64,000 bases of DNA from Sodalis sp. dw_96 (GCF_018449575.1 NZ_JAAVUT010000023.1:1-64000); one strand, 5' to 3'. Counted from the first letter of the stretch, positions 44,191-54,464 are shown. Translations and numbers: made by a program. Notes: generated by a model from the letters alone, not told the origin.

Positions 44191-46293
44191 TTGTATCTGT
44201 TTGAAAGCCTGAATCTATTGATTCAACGTTACCTGCCTGAGGATCAAATCAAACTCCTGCGGCAGGCGTATCTTGTCGCCCGTGATGCTCACGAGGGTCA
44301 GACACGTTCCAGCGGTGAGCCCTACATTACCCACCCGGTCGCCGTGGCATGCATACTGGCCGAAATGCGCCTGGATTATGAGACGCTGATGGCGGCGTTG
44401 CTGCATGATGTCATTGAAGATACCCCCGCCACTTACCAGGACATGGAGCAATTGTTCGGTAAAAGCGTGGCGGAGCTGGTGGAAGGGGTCTCCAAGCTCG
44501 ACAAGCTAAAATTCCGCGACAAGAAAGAAGCCCAGGCGGAAAACTTTCGCAAGATGATCATGGCGATGGTGCAGGATATCCGGGTGGTGCTGATCAAGCT
44601 GGCGGACAGGACGCATAATATGCGCACACTGGGTGCCCTGCGCCCCGACAAGCGCCGGCGCATTGCCCGTGAAACGCTGGAAATCTACAGTCCGCTGGCC
44701 CATCGTCTCGGGATACACCATCTCAAAACGGAACTAGAGGAACTGGGTTTCGAAGCGCTGTATCCGAACCGCTACCGGGTCATTAAAGAGGTTGTCAAAG
44801 CCGCCCGCGGCAACCGCAAAGAGATGATCCAAAAGATACTCGCCGAAATCGAAGGGAGATTGACTGAAGCCGGCATCCCCTGCCGCGTCAGCGGACGGGA
44901 AAAACATCTCTATTCCATTTATTGCAAAATGCACCTTAAAGAGCAGCGTTTCCATTCCATTATGGATATCTATGCCTTTAGGGTGATTGTCGGAGAAGTG
45001 GACACCTGCTATCGGGTATTGGGACAGATGCACAGCCTGTATAAGCCGCGTCCCGGGCGGGTGAAGGATTATATCGCCATTCCCAAGGCCAACGGATACC
45101 AGTCCCTGCATACCTCAATGATTGGCCCCCATGGCGTTCCGGTTGAGGTGCAAATCCGCACCGAAGACATGGACCAAATGGCGGAAATGGGGGTGGCCGC
45201 GCACTGGGCTTATAAGGAGCAGGGCGAAAGCGGCACCACGGCCCAGATCCGTGCCCAGCGCTGGATGCAAAGCCTGCTGGAGCTGCAGCAAAGCGCCGGC
45301 AGTTCGTTTGAATTTATCGAAAGCGTTAAATCCGATCTGTTCCCGGACGAAATTTATGTGTTCACGCCGGAGGGCCGCATTGTCGAACTGCCGGCCGGGG
45401 CCACCCCGGTGGATTTCGCTTACGCGGTGCATACCGATATCGGCCATGCCTGTGTCGGCGCCCGGGTGGACCGGCAGCCTTATCCCCTTTCCCAAGCCCT
45501 GACCAGCGGCCAGGCGGTGGAAATCATCACCGCTCCCGGCGCGCGCCCCAATGCGGCGTGGCTCAACTTTGTGGTCAGTTCCAAGGCCCGGGCCAAAATT
45601 CGCCAAATGCTGAAAAACCTCAAGCGCGACGACTCCGTCAGTCTGGGCCGCAGATTACTGAATCACGCCCTGGGAGGCAGCCGCAAGCTGGCGGAAGTGC
45701 CGCCGGAAAATATTCAGCGAGAGCTGGATCGGATGAAACTTTCTTCCCTTGACGACCTGCTGGCGGAAATCGGCCTGGGCAATGCCATGAGCGTGGTGAT
45801 CGCCCGCAATCTCCAGGGCGATCAGTCCAATATGGTGCAGCCCGGTCCGAAGACCTTGCCCATCAAGGGGGCCGACGGCGTGTTGATTACCTTCGCCAAA
45901 TGCTGCCGCCCCATCCCCGGGGATCCGATTATCGCCCACGTCAGTCCCGGCAAAGGTCTGGTGGTGCACCATGAATCCTGCCGGAATATCCGCGGTTATC
46001 AGAAAGACGCGGAAAAATTCATGGCGGTGGAGTGGCAACTGGATACCGAGCAGGAATTTATTGCCGAAATCAAAGTGGACATGTTTAATCATCAGGGAGT
46101 ACTGGCCAATCTGACCGCGGCCATTAACGCCGCCGATTCCAACATCCAGAGCCTGAATACCGAAGAAAAAGACGGCCGGGTCTATAGCGCATTCATCCGT
46201 CTTACCACCCGCGACCGCGTCCATCTGGCCAATATCATGCGCAAAATACGCGTCATGCCGGATGTTATTAAGGTGACGCGCAATCGGAATTAA
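44191..46293 (+). CDS. spoT: Bifunctional (p)ppGpp hydrolase/synthetase SpoT
   Basis: A 700-aa alarmone enzyme. The hydrolase domain has the HD motif in LLHDVIEDTPATYQ near residue 72. The synthetase region (residues ~200-350) includes CRVSGREKHLYSIYCKM and FRVIVGEVDTCYRVLG. A TGS domain follows (IYVFTPEGRIVELPAGATPVDFAYAVH), then the helical/CC part (CCRPIPGDPIIAHV) and a C-terminal ACT domain. It starts at a TTG, as E. coli spoT does. It is two residues shorter than the E. coli protein, through changes in the linker near residue 550. The usual next gene, trmH, is missing. Confidence 0.97.
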   Translation: MYLFESLNLLIQRYLPEDQIKLLRQAYLVARDAHEGQTRSSGEPYITHPVAVACILAEMRLDYETLMAALLHDVIEDTPATYQDMEQLFGKSVAELVEGVSKLDKLKFRDKKEAQAENFRKMIMAMVQDIRVVLIKLADRTHNMRTLGALRPDKRRRIARETLEIYSPLAHRLGIHHLKTELEELGFEALYPNRYRVIKEVVKAARGNRKEMIQKILAEIEGRLTEAGIPCRVSGREKHLYSIYCKMHLKEQRFHSIMDIYAFRVIVGEVDTCYRVLGQMHSLYKPRPGRVKDYIAIPKANGYQSLHTSMIGPHGVPVEVQIRTEDMDQMAEMGVAAHWAYKEQGESGTTAQIRAQRWMQSLLELQQSAGSSFEFIESVKSDLFPDEIYVFTPEGRIVELPAGATPVDFAYAVHTDIGHACVGARVDRQPYPLSQALTSGQAVEIITAPGARPNAAWLNFVVSSKARAKIRQMLKNLKRDDSVSLGRRLLNHALGGSRKLAEVPPENIQRELDRMKLSSLDDLLAEIGLGNAMSVVIARNLQGDQSNMVQPGPKTLPIKGADGVLITFAKCCRPIPGDPIIAHVSPGKGLVVHHESCRNIRGYQKDAEKFMAVEWQLDTEQEFIAEIKVDMFNHQGVLANLTAAINAADSNIQSLNTEEKDGRVYSAFIRLTTRDRVHLANIMRKIRVMPDVIKVTRNRN

Positions 46294-46305
46294 GCTCCGC
46301 GCCAG

Positions 46306-46342
46306 ACCCGGGGAGCCGCGGCCATCGGGCCTCCTCCCGGGT
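46306..46342 (+). terminator. GC-rich hairpin between spoT and recG
   Basis: ACCCGGG (46306-46312) pairs with CCCGGGT (46336-46342), with inner GGAG/CTCC pairing possible. It sits in the 128-bp spoT-recG gap. No T tract, so attenuation or RNA stabilisation is as likely as termination. Confidence 0.35.
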
Positions 46343-46421
46343 TCGCGGCAGATGTGTCCAGGCGGGAAACCCGGTCACGCAGCGTCACAACCGGCTTATT
46401 AACCTGCCACGGAGTGCTGAA

Positions 46422-48506
46422 ATGATGGAAGGCCGTCTACTGAACGCCATACCGTTAAATACGCTTTCAGGGGTCGGTCCCGCGCAGGCGGCCAAGCTCG
46501 CCCGTCTCGGGCTGGAAAATCTCCAGGATTTGTTGCTGCATCTTCCCCTGCGCTACGAAGATCGCACACGGTTATATGCCATCAACGACGTCTTGCCCGG
46601 CATGTTTGTGACGGTGCAGGGGGAAGTGCTAGGCTCCGACATCAGCTTCGGCCGGCGGCGCATGTTAACCTGCCGGGTTCGCGACGATAGCGGTCTTATC
46701 ACCCTGCGCTTTTTTAACTTCAACGCCGCAATGAAAAACAGCCTGGCCGCCGGCCGCCGGCTTACCGCTTATGGGGAAATCCGGCGCGGGCAGCTGGGGG
46801 CTGAAATCATTCATCCGGAATACCATATCCTCGGCGACCATAGCGATGTCGAACTGGCTCCGGCCCTGACACCGGTATATCCCACCACCGAAGGCGTTCG
46901 CCAGGCCACCCTGCGCAATCTGACGGATCAGGCGCTGGTGTTGCTCGATACCTGCCCCATTGCCGAACTGCTGCCCCCGGAGCTGATCCGTGGACTCATC
47001 AGCCTGCCCGAGGCGCTGCGCACGTTGCATCGTCCGCCGCCGGATATCTCTTTAGCGGATTTGGAGCAGGGTAAACACCCGGCCCAGCGGCGTCTGATTC
47101 TGGAGGAACTGCTGGCCCATAATCTCAGTATGCTGGCGGTACGGGCCGGAGTGCGTAAAGATCTGGCCCTTGCGTTGACCCACGGATCGCAGTTAAAACA
47201 GCGGTTTCTCGCGTTGCTTCCTTTTACGCCCACCGGCGCCCAGCAGCGGGTGGTGGATGAAATCGAACGGGATTTGGCCCAGCCGGTGCCAATGATGCGG
47301 TTGATACAAGGAGATGTCGGTTCGGGAAAAACCCTGGTGGCGGCGCTGGCGGCGCTGCGGGCTATCGGTGAGGGTAAGCAGGTGGCCCTTATGGCCCCCA
47401 CCGAGCTGCTGGCGGAGCAGCATGCCATGACCTTCCGCGGCTGGTTCGAACCGCTGGGTATCGAGGTGGGCTGGCTGGCGGGGAAACAAAAGGGTAAGGC
47501 GCGCCAGGCCCAGCAGGAAGCCATCGCGCAAGGGCGCGTGGGCATGGTGGTGGGTACTCATGCGATATTCCAGGAGCAGGTGCAATTTTCGGGGCTGGCG
47601 CTGGTTATTATCGATGAGCAGCACCGCTTCGGCGTCCATCAGCGCCTGGCGTTGTGGGAAAAGGGGCTGGCGCAAGGGTTTCATCCCCACCAGCTGATCA
47701 TGACCGCCACGCCCATCCCCCGTACCCTGGCCATGACCGCTTATGCCGATCTGGATACTTCGGTTATCGATGAACTTCCCCCGGGGCGTAAGCCGGTGAC
47801 CACGGTGGCTATTCCGGATACCCGGCGCAGCGAGATTATCCAGCGGGTGCGGCGGGCCTGTTTACAAGAGCAGCGCCAGGCGTATTGGGTCTGTACCCTC
47901 ATTGATGAATCCGATTTGCTGGAAGCCCAGGCGGCGCAGGCCACCTGGGAAGAGTTACAGGGCGCCCTGCCGGAGCTGCGTATCGGGCTGGTGCACGGCC
48001 GGCTGAAGTCCAGGGAAAAGCAGGAGATCATGCAGGCGTTCAAGGCCGGGGAGATTCATCTGTTGGTGGCCACCACCGTGATTGAAGTGGGCGTGGATGT
48101 ACCCAATGCCAGCCTGATGATTATCGAGAACCCCGAACGTCTGGGGCTGGCGCAATTGCACCAGTTGCGCGGACGGGTCGGGCGCGGCGCGGTGGCCTCT
48201 CACTGTGTATTGTTATATAAGTCCCCGCTGAGTAAAACCGCCCAAAGACGTCTGCAGGTATTACGGGACACCAACGACGGTTTTGTCATTGCGCAGCAGG
48301 ATTTGGAAATTCGCGGTCCCGGGGAGTTGCTGGGTACGCGCCAGACCGGCAATGCGGAATTCAAAGTGGCGGATTTACTGCGCGATCAGGCCATGATCCC
48401 GGAGGTCCAGCGTCTGGCGCGGCATATTCATGAGCACTGGCCGGATCTCGCCCGGCTGTTGATTGAGCGCTGGATGCCGGAACGGGTTCGTTATACCAAT
48501 GCGTAG
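46422..48506 (+). CDS. recG: ATP-dependent DNA helicase RecG
   Basis: A 694-aa helicase that remodels stalled replication forks and Holliday junctions. The N-terminal wedge/OB domain (LPLRYEDRTRLYAI, RFFNFNAAMKNSLAAGRR) binds branched DNA. The motor domains have Walker A GDVGSGKT near residue 297, DEQH box IIDEQHRFGVHQR near 400, TATPIPRTLAMT, and the TRG-region motif QLRGRVGRG near 600. Length matches E. coli (693). GGAG seven bases before the ATG supports the start. In E. coli trmH separates spoT and recG. Confidence 0.97.
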   Translation: MMEGRLLNAIPLNTLSGVGPAQAAKLARLGLENLQDLLLHLPLRYEDRTRLYAINDVLPGMFVTVQGEVLGSDISFGRRRMLTCRVRDDSGLITLRFFNFNAAMKNSLAAGRRLTAYGEIRRGQLGAEIIHPEYHILGDHSDVELAPALTPVYPTTEGVRQATLRNLTDQALVLLDTCPIAELLPPELIRGLISLPEALRTLHRPPPDISLADLEQGKHPAQRRLILEELLAHNLSMLAVRAGVRKDLALALTHGSQLKQRFLALLPFTPTGAQQRVVDEIERDLAQPVPMMRLIQGDVGSGKTLVAALAALRAIGEGKQVALMAPTELLAEQHAMTFRGWFEPLGIEVGWLAGKQKGKARQAQQEAIAQGRVGMVVGTHAIFQEQVQFSGLALVIIDEQHRFGVHQRLALWEKGLAQGFHPHQLIMTATPIPRTLAMTAYADLDTSVIDELPPGRKPVTTVAIPDTRRSEIIQRVRRACLQEQRQAYWVCTLIDESDLLEAQAAQATWEELQGALPELRIGLVHGRLKSREKQEIMQAFKAGEIHLLVATTVIEVGVDVPNASLMIIENPERLGLAQLHQLRGRVGRGAVASHCVLLYKSPLSKTAQRRLQVLRDTNDGFVIAQQDLEIRGPGELLGTRQTGNAEFKVADLLRDQAMIPEVQRLARHIHEHWPDLARLLIERWMPERVRYTNA

Positions 48507-48576
48507 GCGCTCTCCCTTTGACTCGCTCGGTTTAACCCTGGGTGATAGCGGGCTTACCGCGCTGTGGGGCGCTCGG

Positions 48577-48599
48577 TCGGGCAGAAAAACCATGCCCGA
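48577..48599. terminator. Weak hairpin downstream of recG
   Basis: TCGGGCA and TGCCCGA form a 7-bp stem around a 9-nt loop, 70 bp after the recG stop. No T tract follows, so the call is tentative. Confidence 0.3.
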
Positions 48600-48712
48600 T
48601 TCGACCCCATCAGCACGGTTTCCCTTTAACACGCTAGTTTAAGCCCGGCGTTAACGTAAGTGGGAAATTGCCCCTGAGTTGACTTATATCAAGCGGTGGG
48701 GATGTGCGCAGG

Positions 48713-48728
48713 ATGCAATCGATTGCTT
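48713..48728. promoter_or_regulatory. PurR operator upstream of xanP
   Basis: ATGCAATCGATTGCTT fits every defined position of the PurR consensus ANGCAANCGNTTNCNT. It lies 52 bp before the xanP start codon. PurR with hypoxanthine or guanine represses purine genes, so repression of the xanthine importer when purines are abundant is a sound prediction. Confidence 0.75.
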
Positions 48729-48780
48729 TTAGAAACAAGTTGATTAAAATGCCCTCTTTGCCGTCCGGAAGCCATTCAAC

Positions 48781-50166
48781 ATGACAATGCCCTCCTATGA
48801 AATCGATGACGCGCCGATTCCCGTCGTCAAAAGCGAGCTGATTTATCACCTTGACGATCGGCCGCCCTTGGCGGAAACCCTGTTTGCCGCCTGCCAGCAT
48901 TTATTGGCGATGTTTATCGCCGTTATTACTCCCGGGCTGCTGATTTGCCAGGCGCTGGGACTGCCGGCGCAGGATACGCAGCATATTATCAGCATGTCAT
49001 TGTTCGCTTCCGGACTGGCTTCCATACTGCAAATCAAGACCTGGGGACCGGTGGGGTCGGGCTTGTTATCCATTCAGGGCACCAGCTTTAACTTTGTCAC
49101 GCCGCTTATCATGGGCGGGCTGGCCCTGAAAACCGGCGGCGCCGATGTGCCCACCATGATGGCGGCCCTGTTCGGCACCCTGATGGTGGCCTCATGTACC
49201 GAGATTTTACTCTCCCGGGTGCTGCACCTGGCGCGACGCATTATCACGCCGCTGGTGTCCGGAATCGTGGTAATGATTATCGGTATTTCGCTTATCCAGG
49301 TTGGCCTGACCTCCATCGGCGGCGGGTTTGCCGCCATGGGCAACCACACCTTCGGCGCGCCGAAAAATCTGCTGCTGGCGGGGATCGTCCTGGTGGTTAT
49401 CATCCTGCTTAACCGCCAGCGCAACCCCTATCTGCGGGTGGCTTCGCTGGTGATTGCCATGGCGGTGGGCTATGCGGCGGCCTGGCTTCTGGGCATGCTG
49501 CCGCCGTCCGGGCCCGCGGCGCCCCATAAGCTTATCATGGTGCCGACTCCGCTCTATTACGGCCTGGGGTTCGATTGGGACCTGCTGGTACCGCTAATAC
49601 TGGTGTTTATGGTCACCTCCATTGAAACCATCGGCGATATCACCGCCACGTCGGATGTTTCGGAACAACCGGTACGCGGGCCGGTATATATGCGCCGCCT
49701 GAAAGGCGGCGTATTGGCCAATGGGCTGAATTCTTTTCTATCCGCGGTGTTTAATACCTTCCCCAACTCCTGTTTCGGCCAGAACAACGGCGTCATCCAG
49801 CTTACCGGCGTTGCCAGCCGTTATGTGGGTTTTGTGGTGGCATTGATGCTGATCGCCCTCGGGCTGTTTCCGGTGGTCAGTGGTTTCGTCCAGCATATTC
49901 CGGAGCCGGTACTGGGAGGCGCCACTATCGTAATGTTCGGCACCATCGCCGCCTCCGGGGTCCGTATCGTTTCGCGGGAACGGCTGAACCGCCGCGCGAT
50001 TATGATTATCGCCCTGTCGCTGGCGGTGGGCCTGGGGGTCTCGCAACAACCCCTGATCCTGCAATTTGCGCCGCAATGGTTAAAGACCTTACTGTCATCC
50101 GGTATTGCCGCCGGCGGCATCACCGCTATCATCTTGAATTTACTGTTCCCTCCGGAAAACAATTAA
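48781..50166 (+). CDS. xanP: Xanthine:H+ symporter (NCS2 family)
   Basis: A 461-aa inner-membrane purine importer. The TM1 and TM3 regions ([29 protein letters not shown]) are typical NCS2; the substrate motifs are [12 protein letters not shown] and, in TM10, [24 protein letters not shown]. It is nearly the same length as E. coli XanP (463). A perfect PurR box precedes it and a strong terminator follows. In E. coli gltS lies between recG and xanP; here only 274 bp separate them. Confidence 0.95.
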   Translation: MTMPSYEIDDAPIPVVKSELIYHLDDRPPLAETLFAACQHLLAMFIAVITPGLLICQALGLPAQDTQHIISMSLFASGLASILQIKTWGPVGSGLLSIQGTSFNFVTPLIMGGLALKTGGADVPTMMAALFGTLMVASCTEILLSRVLHLARRIITPLVSGIVVMIIGISLIQVGLTSIGGGFAAMGNHTFGAPKNLLLAGIVLVVIILLNRQRNPYLRVASLVIAMAVGYAAAWLLGMLPPSGPAAPHKLIMVPTPLYYGLGFDWDLLVPLILVFMVTSIETIGDITATSDVSEQPVRGPVYMRRLKGGVLANGLNSFLSAVFNTFPNSCFGQNNGVIQLTGVASRYVGFVVALMLIALGLFPVVSGFVQHIPEPVLGGATIVMFGTIAASGVRIVSRERLNRRAIMIIALSLAVGLGVSQQPLILQFAPQWLKTLLSSGIAAGGITAIILNLLFPPENN

Positions 50167-50186
50167 TTAACATTCATCCTTTTATC

Positions 50187-50218
50187 AAGCCGCTGTCCCA
50201 ATACAGCGGCTTTTTTTT
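50187..50218 (+). terminator. Rho-independent terminator of xanP
   Basis: GCCGCTGT pairs with ACAGCGGC around a 6-nt loop, followed by eight T residues. It begins 20 bp after the xanP stop. Textbook intrinsic terminator. Confidence 0.93.
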
Positions 50219-50300
50219 GCCGGAAACGCTTTGCCTATTGAGAAGCGCCGCTAATTACGGCATAAACACTGTAACCTTTATGACAGCGATGGATTGAGCG

Positions 50301-51992
50301 ATGAAATTTATTGGGAAACTCTTGTTATCAATACTTTTGATATTGCTATTGATAATCATCCTGATCTACGTCTTGCTGCAAACCCCTTGGGGCGCGGGCT
50401 GGGTCAGCAAATGGGTAACCCGGCACAGCGATTTCCAACTGTCATTGGAGAAAATTGATCATAACTGGTCCGATCCCACGGAAATTTCATTAATAAACAT
50501 CACGTTCGGTCAAAAAGGCCATCCCAGCACCCTGGTTGCCAAACAATTGGTGGCTGGTATAAGCGCCCGCCAATTTACCGACCCCTTTCATTTTTACCGG
50601 ATACAAATGCAGGACGGTACGCTGAACATGGATGCCTCGCCGCCCCTTTCCTCGTTACAGGCGGATGTCCTGCAGCTGAACGGTATGGCGGTGCAATCCC
50701 CTCAAGGGGGATGGCATCTCAATGGGCAAAATGTCAACGCCGGCATCACCCCGTGGAAACCGGAGAAGGACTTTCCCCTGGGGCGCAACGCCCGGTTTCA
50801 GCTGAGCGCCAGTACTTTGACCCTGAACGGCGTTCCGGCTGAAAACGTGTTGGTGCAAGGGGAGATCGATAATCACCAGTTGAAGCTGGATAACCTGGGC
50901 GCCGACCTATCCCAGGGTGAACTGACCGGCAATGCGCGACGGGATGAGGACGGCAGCTGGTGGGTGGATAATCTGCGCCTGAGCAATGTCCGGATGCAAA
51001 CCGAGAAGAGCCTGAATGATTTTTTGCAGCAGATATCCCAAGTGCCGAAAATCACCATCCATCGCTTCGATTTGATCGACGCGCGTATGGAAGGCAAGGA
51101 TTGGGCATTCAGCGACCTGGACCTGACCTTGCGGAATATTACCTTTCAGGACGGCGACTGGTCCACCGATGACGGGTCGTTATCTTTCAGCGCCAGCGAT
51201 CTGATTAACGGAACGGTGCATTTAAACGATCCCATCGCCAATCTGGCCTTTTCGCCCCAAGGGATAGAAATCCGTCAATTCAGCGGGCGCTGGGAAGGCG
51301 GATTGATGCGCACGTCGGGCCGGTGGTTGCGCGACGGCCGGCAACTGGAGCTGGACGAGTTCATGGTCGCCGGGCTGGAATATACCCTGCCGGCAAACTG
51401 GCGTGACAGCTGGCAGCAGCCGTTGCCGTCCTGGCTGGCGCAGGTCACCGTGGATAAATTCACCGCCAACCGGAACCTGCTCATTGATATCAATCCGGCA
51501 TTCCCGTTTCAAATCACCGCATTGGATGGTTACGGCAAGCAGTTGGAGCTGGCGCGTAATCACCAATGGGGTATCTGGTCCGGCAGCCTTAACCTCAACG
51601 GCAGCGACGCCACGTTTAATAAAATCGACGTACGCCGCCCTTCGCTGGCGTTAACCGCCGATCCGGATAAAATCACCGTCACCGACCTGAGCGCCTTCGC
51701 CGGTGACGGATTGGTGGAAGTCACCGCCTTGATGAACCAGCAGCCCGCCCGCAACTTTTCGCTCAACCTGACCGGCAAAGCAGTCCCGTTGGACGTCATG
51801 GGGCGCTGGGGATGGCCCGCCATGCCGTTGTCCGGCAACGGCAACGTTCAGCTAACCCTGACCGGTCAGCTCACCGCACAGGCGCCCCTGAGGCCGACCC
51901 TGAACGGCAGGCTACAGGCTGTCGACGCAAAAGGACAATCCCTGAACCAGACAATGACCCAGGGCGAGGTGGCGGAAGACGCGGCCCATTAA
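50301..51992 (+). CDS. yicH: AsmA-family protein YicH
   Basis: A 563-aa envelope protein. One N-terminal membrane anchor (residues ~5-28, rich in Leu/Ile) is followed by a long periplasmic part made of beta-strands typical of AsmA/TamB-like bridges, which are thought to help lipids cross the periplasm. The C-terminal AsmA core (LAGFAGDGLVEV-like segment, GNGNVQLTLTGQL, PTLNGRLQ) is present. Length is close to E. coli YicH (569) and the neighbour is xanP, as in E. coli, which supports the name. Start ATG is preceded by a weak GAGCG. Confidence 0.88.
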   Translation: MKFIGKLLLSILLILLLIIILIYVLLQTPWGAGWVSKWVTRHSDFQLSLEKIDHNWSDPTEISLINITFGQKGHPSTLVAKQLVAGISARQFTDPFHFYRIQMQDGTLNMDASPPLSSLQADVLQLNGMAVQSPQGGWHLNGQNVNAGITPWKPEKDFPLGRNARFQLSASTLTLNGVPAENVLVQGEIDNHQLKLDNLGADLSQGELTGNARRDEDGSWWVDNLRLSNVRMQTEKSLNDFLQQISQVPKITIHRFDLIDARMEGKDWAFSDLDLTLRNITFQDGDWSTDDGSLSFSASDLINGTVHLNDPIANLAFSPQGIEIRQFSGRWEGGLMRTSGRWLRDGRQLELDEFMVAGLEYTLPANWRDSWQQPLPSWLAQVTVDKFTANRNLLIDINPAFPFQITALDGYGKQLELARNHQWGIWSGSLNLNGSDATFNKIDVRRPSLALTADPDKITVTDLSAFAGDGLVEVTALMNQQPARNFSLNLTGKAVPLDVMGRWGWPAMPLSGNGNVQLTLTGQLTAQAPLRPTLNGRLQAVDAKGQSLNQTMTQGEVAEDAAH

Positions 51993-52067
51993 GCCTTTCG
52001 GGTTAACAAGACCAAGGCGCTGCGGATACTAAGGCTTAATCGGCGCGTTACCAGGATACCATGTAAG

Positions 52068-52198
52068 CTTATACCCTAAATAATTCGGGTTGCAGGAAGG
52101 CGGCGACGCAGCGAATCCCCACGAGCTTACACAGGTAAGTGACTGGGGTAATTGAGGAAAGCCAACGCACCTGCAACTTGAAGTATGACGGGTATAAG
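52068..52198. repeat. 131-bp palindromic intergenic repeat
   Basis: The ends CTTATACCC and GGGTATAAG are perfect 9-bp inverted repeats. Inside, segments such as GGTTGCAGG and CCTGCAACTTG, GCGAATCCCC and a central CTTAC/GTAAG hairpin pair imperfectly across the whole length, so the unit folds into one long stem. Elements with this pattern are scattered in the genomes of Serratia, Sodalis and Pectobacterium relatives (from memory, not searched). It lies between convergent yicH and fabY and could act as a shared 3' structure. Confidence 0.8.
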
Positions 52199-52200
52199 GC

Positions 52201-53142
52201 TTAATCGACATGGGAGCCGCCACGCTCCAGCGGTTGATCATGGGCCGGCGGCAATACCAGATAAATACCTTTGAATACCGCCCCCTGTTTGTCGTTGCCG
52301 AATAATTCGACTTCCAGCTGCACCCGTGCCCTGCGTCCGCGGGCCAGTCGGTCCAGATCCCCGCTCAGGGAACCGAGATCCGCGATGGCGCAGGGCCGGC
52401 CGGTAACCGGCGTTGTATACCGGATATGAGCATCCGCCAGGATAATGGTGCCCCCTAACTGGCGCTCCCGCAGCAACAGCCAAATCAATCCCCAGCCGGT
52501 GAGGGTGGCCAGTGAAAACAAACTGCCGGCAAATAACGTATGATGGGGATTCTGGTTGCCGGTTTCCGGCATGGTGGTCATGAATTTCTGGCCGGTGTAC
52601 TGGCTTATTCGCACCCCCATTTTTTCACTCAGGGGAATATGCTCGTACCAGGCCTGCTGCAACTGACCGCACCAATCCGGCCGGTGCAAAATATCGTCCA
52701 GCGTGGCGATGGGTTTAATCATTAAAAAGTGCCGTATGGGCGTAGAGGACGGCGCCAGGATTTCACCCTGATTGATAAAGCCCAGCTTGGCGAAAAAATC
52801 CACCGCATCCTCGCGGGCGCTACACACCACACGCTTTACCCCTTCCTGGCGGGCGACGGATTCCAGCGTCATGGCCACCAACGTGCCCAGGCCCTTATCC
52901 TGCACCTGCGGATCTACCGCCAGAAAACGAATGGCCGCCTCATTGTCGGCATTGATATACAGCCGACCCACCGCCACCGGTTTGCCCTCTTCATCCACCA
53001 CCATCTGGTGATGCGCCATGGCATCATAGGCATCCCGCTCGGAGCCCGGCGGCTGATGTAAAGGCTTGCGTAACATTTCCCAGCGGAACTGATAGTATTC
53101 CTTTAACTCTTCCTCGGTTTGCGGAACGCGCAAGTGATACAT
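52201..53142 (-). CDS. fabY: Acetyl-CoA/malonyl-ACP-linked protein FabY (GNAT + hotdog domains)
   Basis: A 313-aa two-domain protein equal to E. coli YiiD/FabY. Residues ~1-145 are a GNAT domain ([48 protein letters not shown]). Residues ~165-305 are a hotdog thioesterase-like domain ([35 protein letters not shown]). FabY can support initiation of fatty-acid synthesis when FabH is absent. AGAGAGAG upstream is the ribosome-binding site. Adjacent to dtd as in E. coli. Confidence 0.93.
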   Translation of the reverse strand: MYHLRVPQTEEELKEYYQFRWEMLRKPLHQPPGSERDAYDAMAHHQMVVDEEGKPVAVGRLYINADNEAAIRFLAVDPQVQDKGLGTLVAMTLESVARQEGVKRVVCSAREDAVDFFAKLGFINQGEILAPSSTPIRHFLMIKPIATLDDILHRPDWCGQLQQAWYEHIPLSEKMGVRISQYTGQKFMTTMPETGNQNPHHTLFAGSLFSLATLTGWGLIWLLLRERQLGGTIILADAHIRYTTPVTGRPCAIADLGSLSGDLDRLARGRRARVQLEVELFGNDKQGAVFKGIYLVLPPAHDQPLERGGSHVD

Positions 53143-53175
53143 GACATACTCTCTCTTTGAGTGCCCTTACCGACC

Positions 53176-53613
53176 TTAGACCTGCAACCAGAACGTCGCC
53201 GGCCCGTCATTCACCAGCTCTACCTGCATATCCGCCCCAAAGCGGCCGGTTTGCGTCAGGATATCCGCCCGGCGGCAGCATTCGGTAAAATAGTGGTATA
53301 ACCGTCCCGCTTCCGCCGGCGGTGCGCCGCGGGAGAAGCCGGGCCGCAGCCCCTTGTCGGTATCCGCCGCCAATGTAAACTGTGACACAACCAGCACGCT
53401 GCCGCCGGACTGGCGGACATCCAGGTTCATTTTGCCTCGTGAGTCACTGAAAATACGATAAGCCAACACCCGTTGGCAAAGCTTTGCCGCGCTCGATTCC
53501 TCATCCTGCTTTTCCACTCCCAGCAGGATCAATAATCCCGGGCCGATTTCCCCCACCAGGATGTCGTCCACGGTAACCCGGGCGCGCAAGACCCGTTGAA
53601 TCAACGCAATCAT
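53176..53613 (-). CDS. dtd: D-aminoacyl-tRNA deacylase
   Basis: A 145-aa enzyme that frees tRNA of mischarged D-amino acids and glycine. The diagnostic motifs are [24 protein letters not shown] (SQxT) and [13 protein letters not shown] (NxGPxT, the cross-subunit Gly-cisPro motif). The ATG at 53613 gives MIALIQRV, the usual start, and overlaps the yihY stop by 4 bp; the frame is open further up but inside yihY. Confidence 0.96.
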   Translation of the reverse strand: MIALIQRVLRARVTVDDILVGEIGPGLLILLGVEKQDEESSAAKLCQRVLAYRIFSDSRGKMNLDVRQSGGSVLVVSQFTLAADTDKGLRPGFSRGAPPAEAGRLYHYFTECCRRADILTQTGRFGADMQVELVNDGPATFWLQV

Positions 53614-54464
53614 CGGGAGACCGTCTCCTCTAAAGCCAACAGCCGGTGTTCGGTCAAGGAGACGGTAATTTCCGCCCCCAACAATACAATACACCAGCTC
53701 CAGTATACCCAGAGAAATAAGATTGGAATCACCGCCAGCACGCCATAAATCAATTGATAGGAAGGAAACATGGTGACATATAAACCAAAGACTTTCTTGC
53801 CCAACTCAAACAGCAGGCCGGCCACCAGGGCACCCGCCAATGCATCCCGATTCGGTACCCTTACCGTAGGCACCACGCTGTACAACAGCCAGAACGAAGC
53901 GCAGGAGAGCAATAATGGGAATACCCGCAGAGCGACGGAAGCAAACATGCTGGTGCCGGTGGTTTGCAGCCAGCCAATGGACAACAGATAAGAACTGAGG
54001 GCCATGCTGGCGCCGGTCAATAGCGGTCCCAGTGTCAGTACCATCCAGTACACCGCAAATGAGAAAATAAGGGGGCGCTTTTTTTTACTGCGCCAGATGG
54101 TATTGAGCACAGTATCCACGGAATAAATCAGCAGGAGGGAGGTGACAATCAGCCCGCAGGTGCCCACCACCGTCATCTTGCTGGTGTTAAGCATAAACTG
54201 TTCGAGATAACGCTGAATCACGTTACCGGTAGCCGGCATAAAATTGGTAAAGATAAAGTTTTTCAACTGTACGCTGACATCCGAAAATACCGGGAATGCG
54301 GCGATCAACGCAAATACCACGGTAACCAACGGCACCAGAGAGAGCAGCGAAACATAAGCCAGATGCCCGGCCAAAACCGTCAGCCGGTCCTGATCAATAC
54401 GTATGATCAATAGCTTGATGAAGGAATAACAATGGCTTATTTCCTTCAGGTTAGGACGTCTCAT
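53610..54464 (-). CDS. yihY: YihY/BrkB family inner-membrane protein
   Basis: A 284-aa inner-membrane protein with about six hydrophobic segments, equivalent to E. coli Yih[35 protein letters not shown] is the family core near residues 25-58, and [28 protein letters not shown] is near the C-terminus. It was once proposed as ribonuclease BN, which was incorrect; the function remains unclear. GAGGAAG before ATG 54464 supports that start over the TTG at 54479. Coupled to dtd by a 4-bp overlap. Confidence 0.92.
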   Translation of the reverse strand: MRRPNLKEISHCYSFIKLLIIRIDQDRLTVLAGHLAYVSLLSLVPLVTVVFALIAAFPVFSDVSVQLKNFIFTNFMPATGNVIQRYLEQFMLNTSKMTVVGTCGLIVTSLLLIYSVDTVLNTIWRSKKKRPLIFSFAVYWMVLTLGPLLTGASMALSSYLLSIGWLQTTGTSMFASVALRVFPLLLSCASFWLLYSVVPTVRVPNRDALAGALVAGLLFELGKKVFGLYVTMFPSYQLIYGVLAVIPILFLWVYWSWCIVLLGAEITVSLTEHRLLALEETVSR

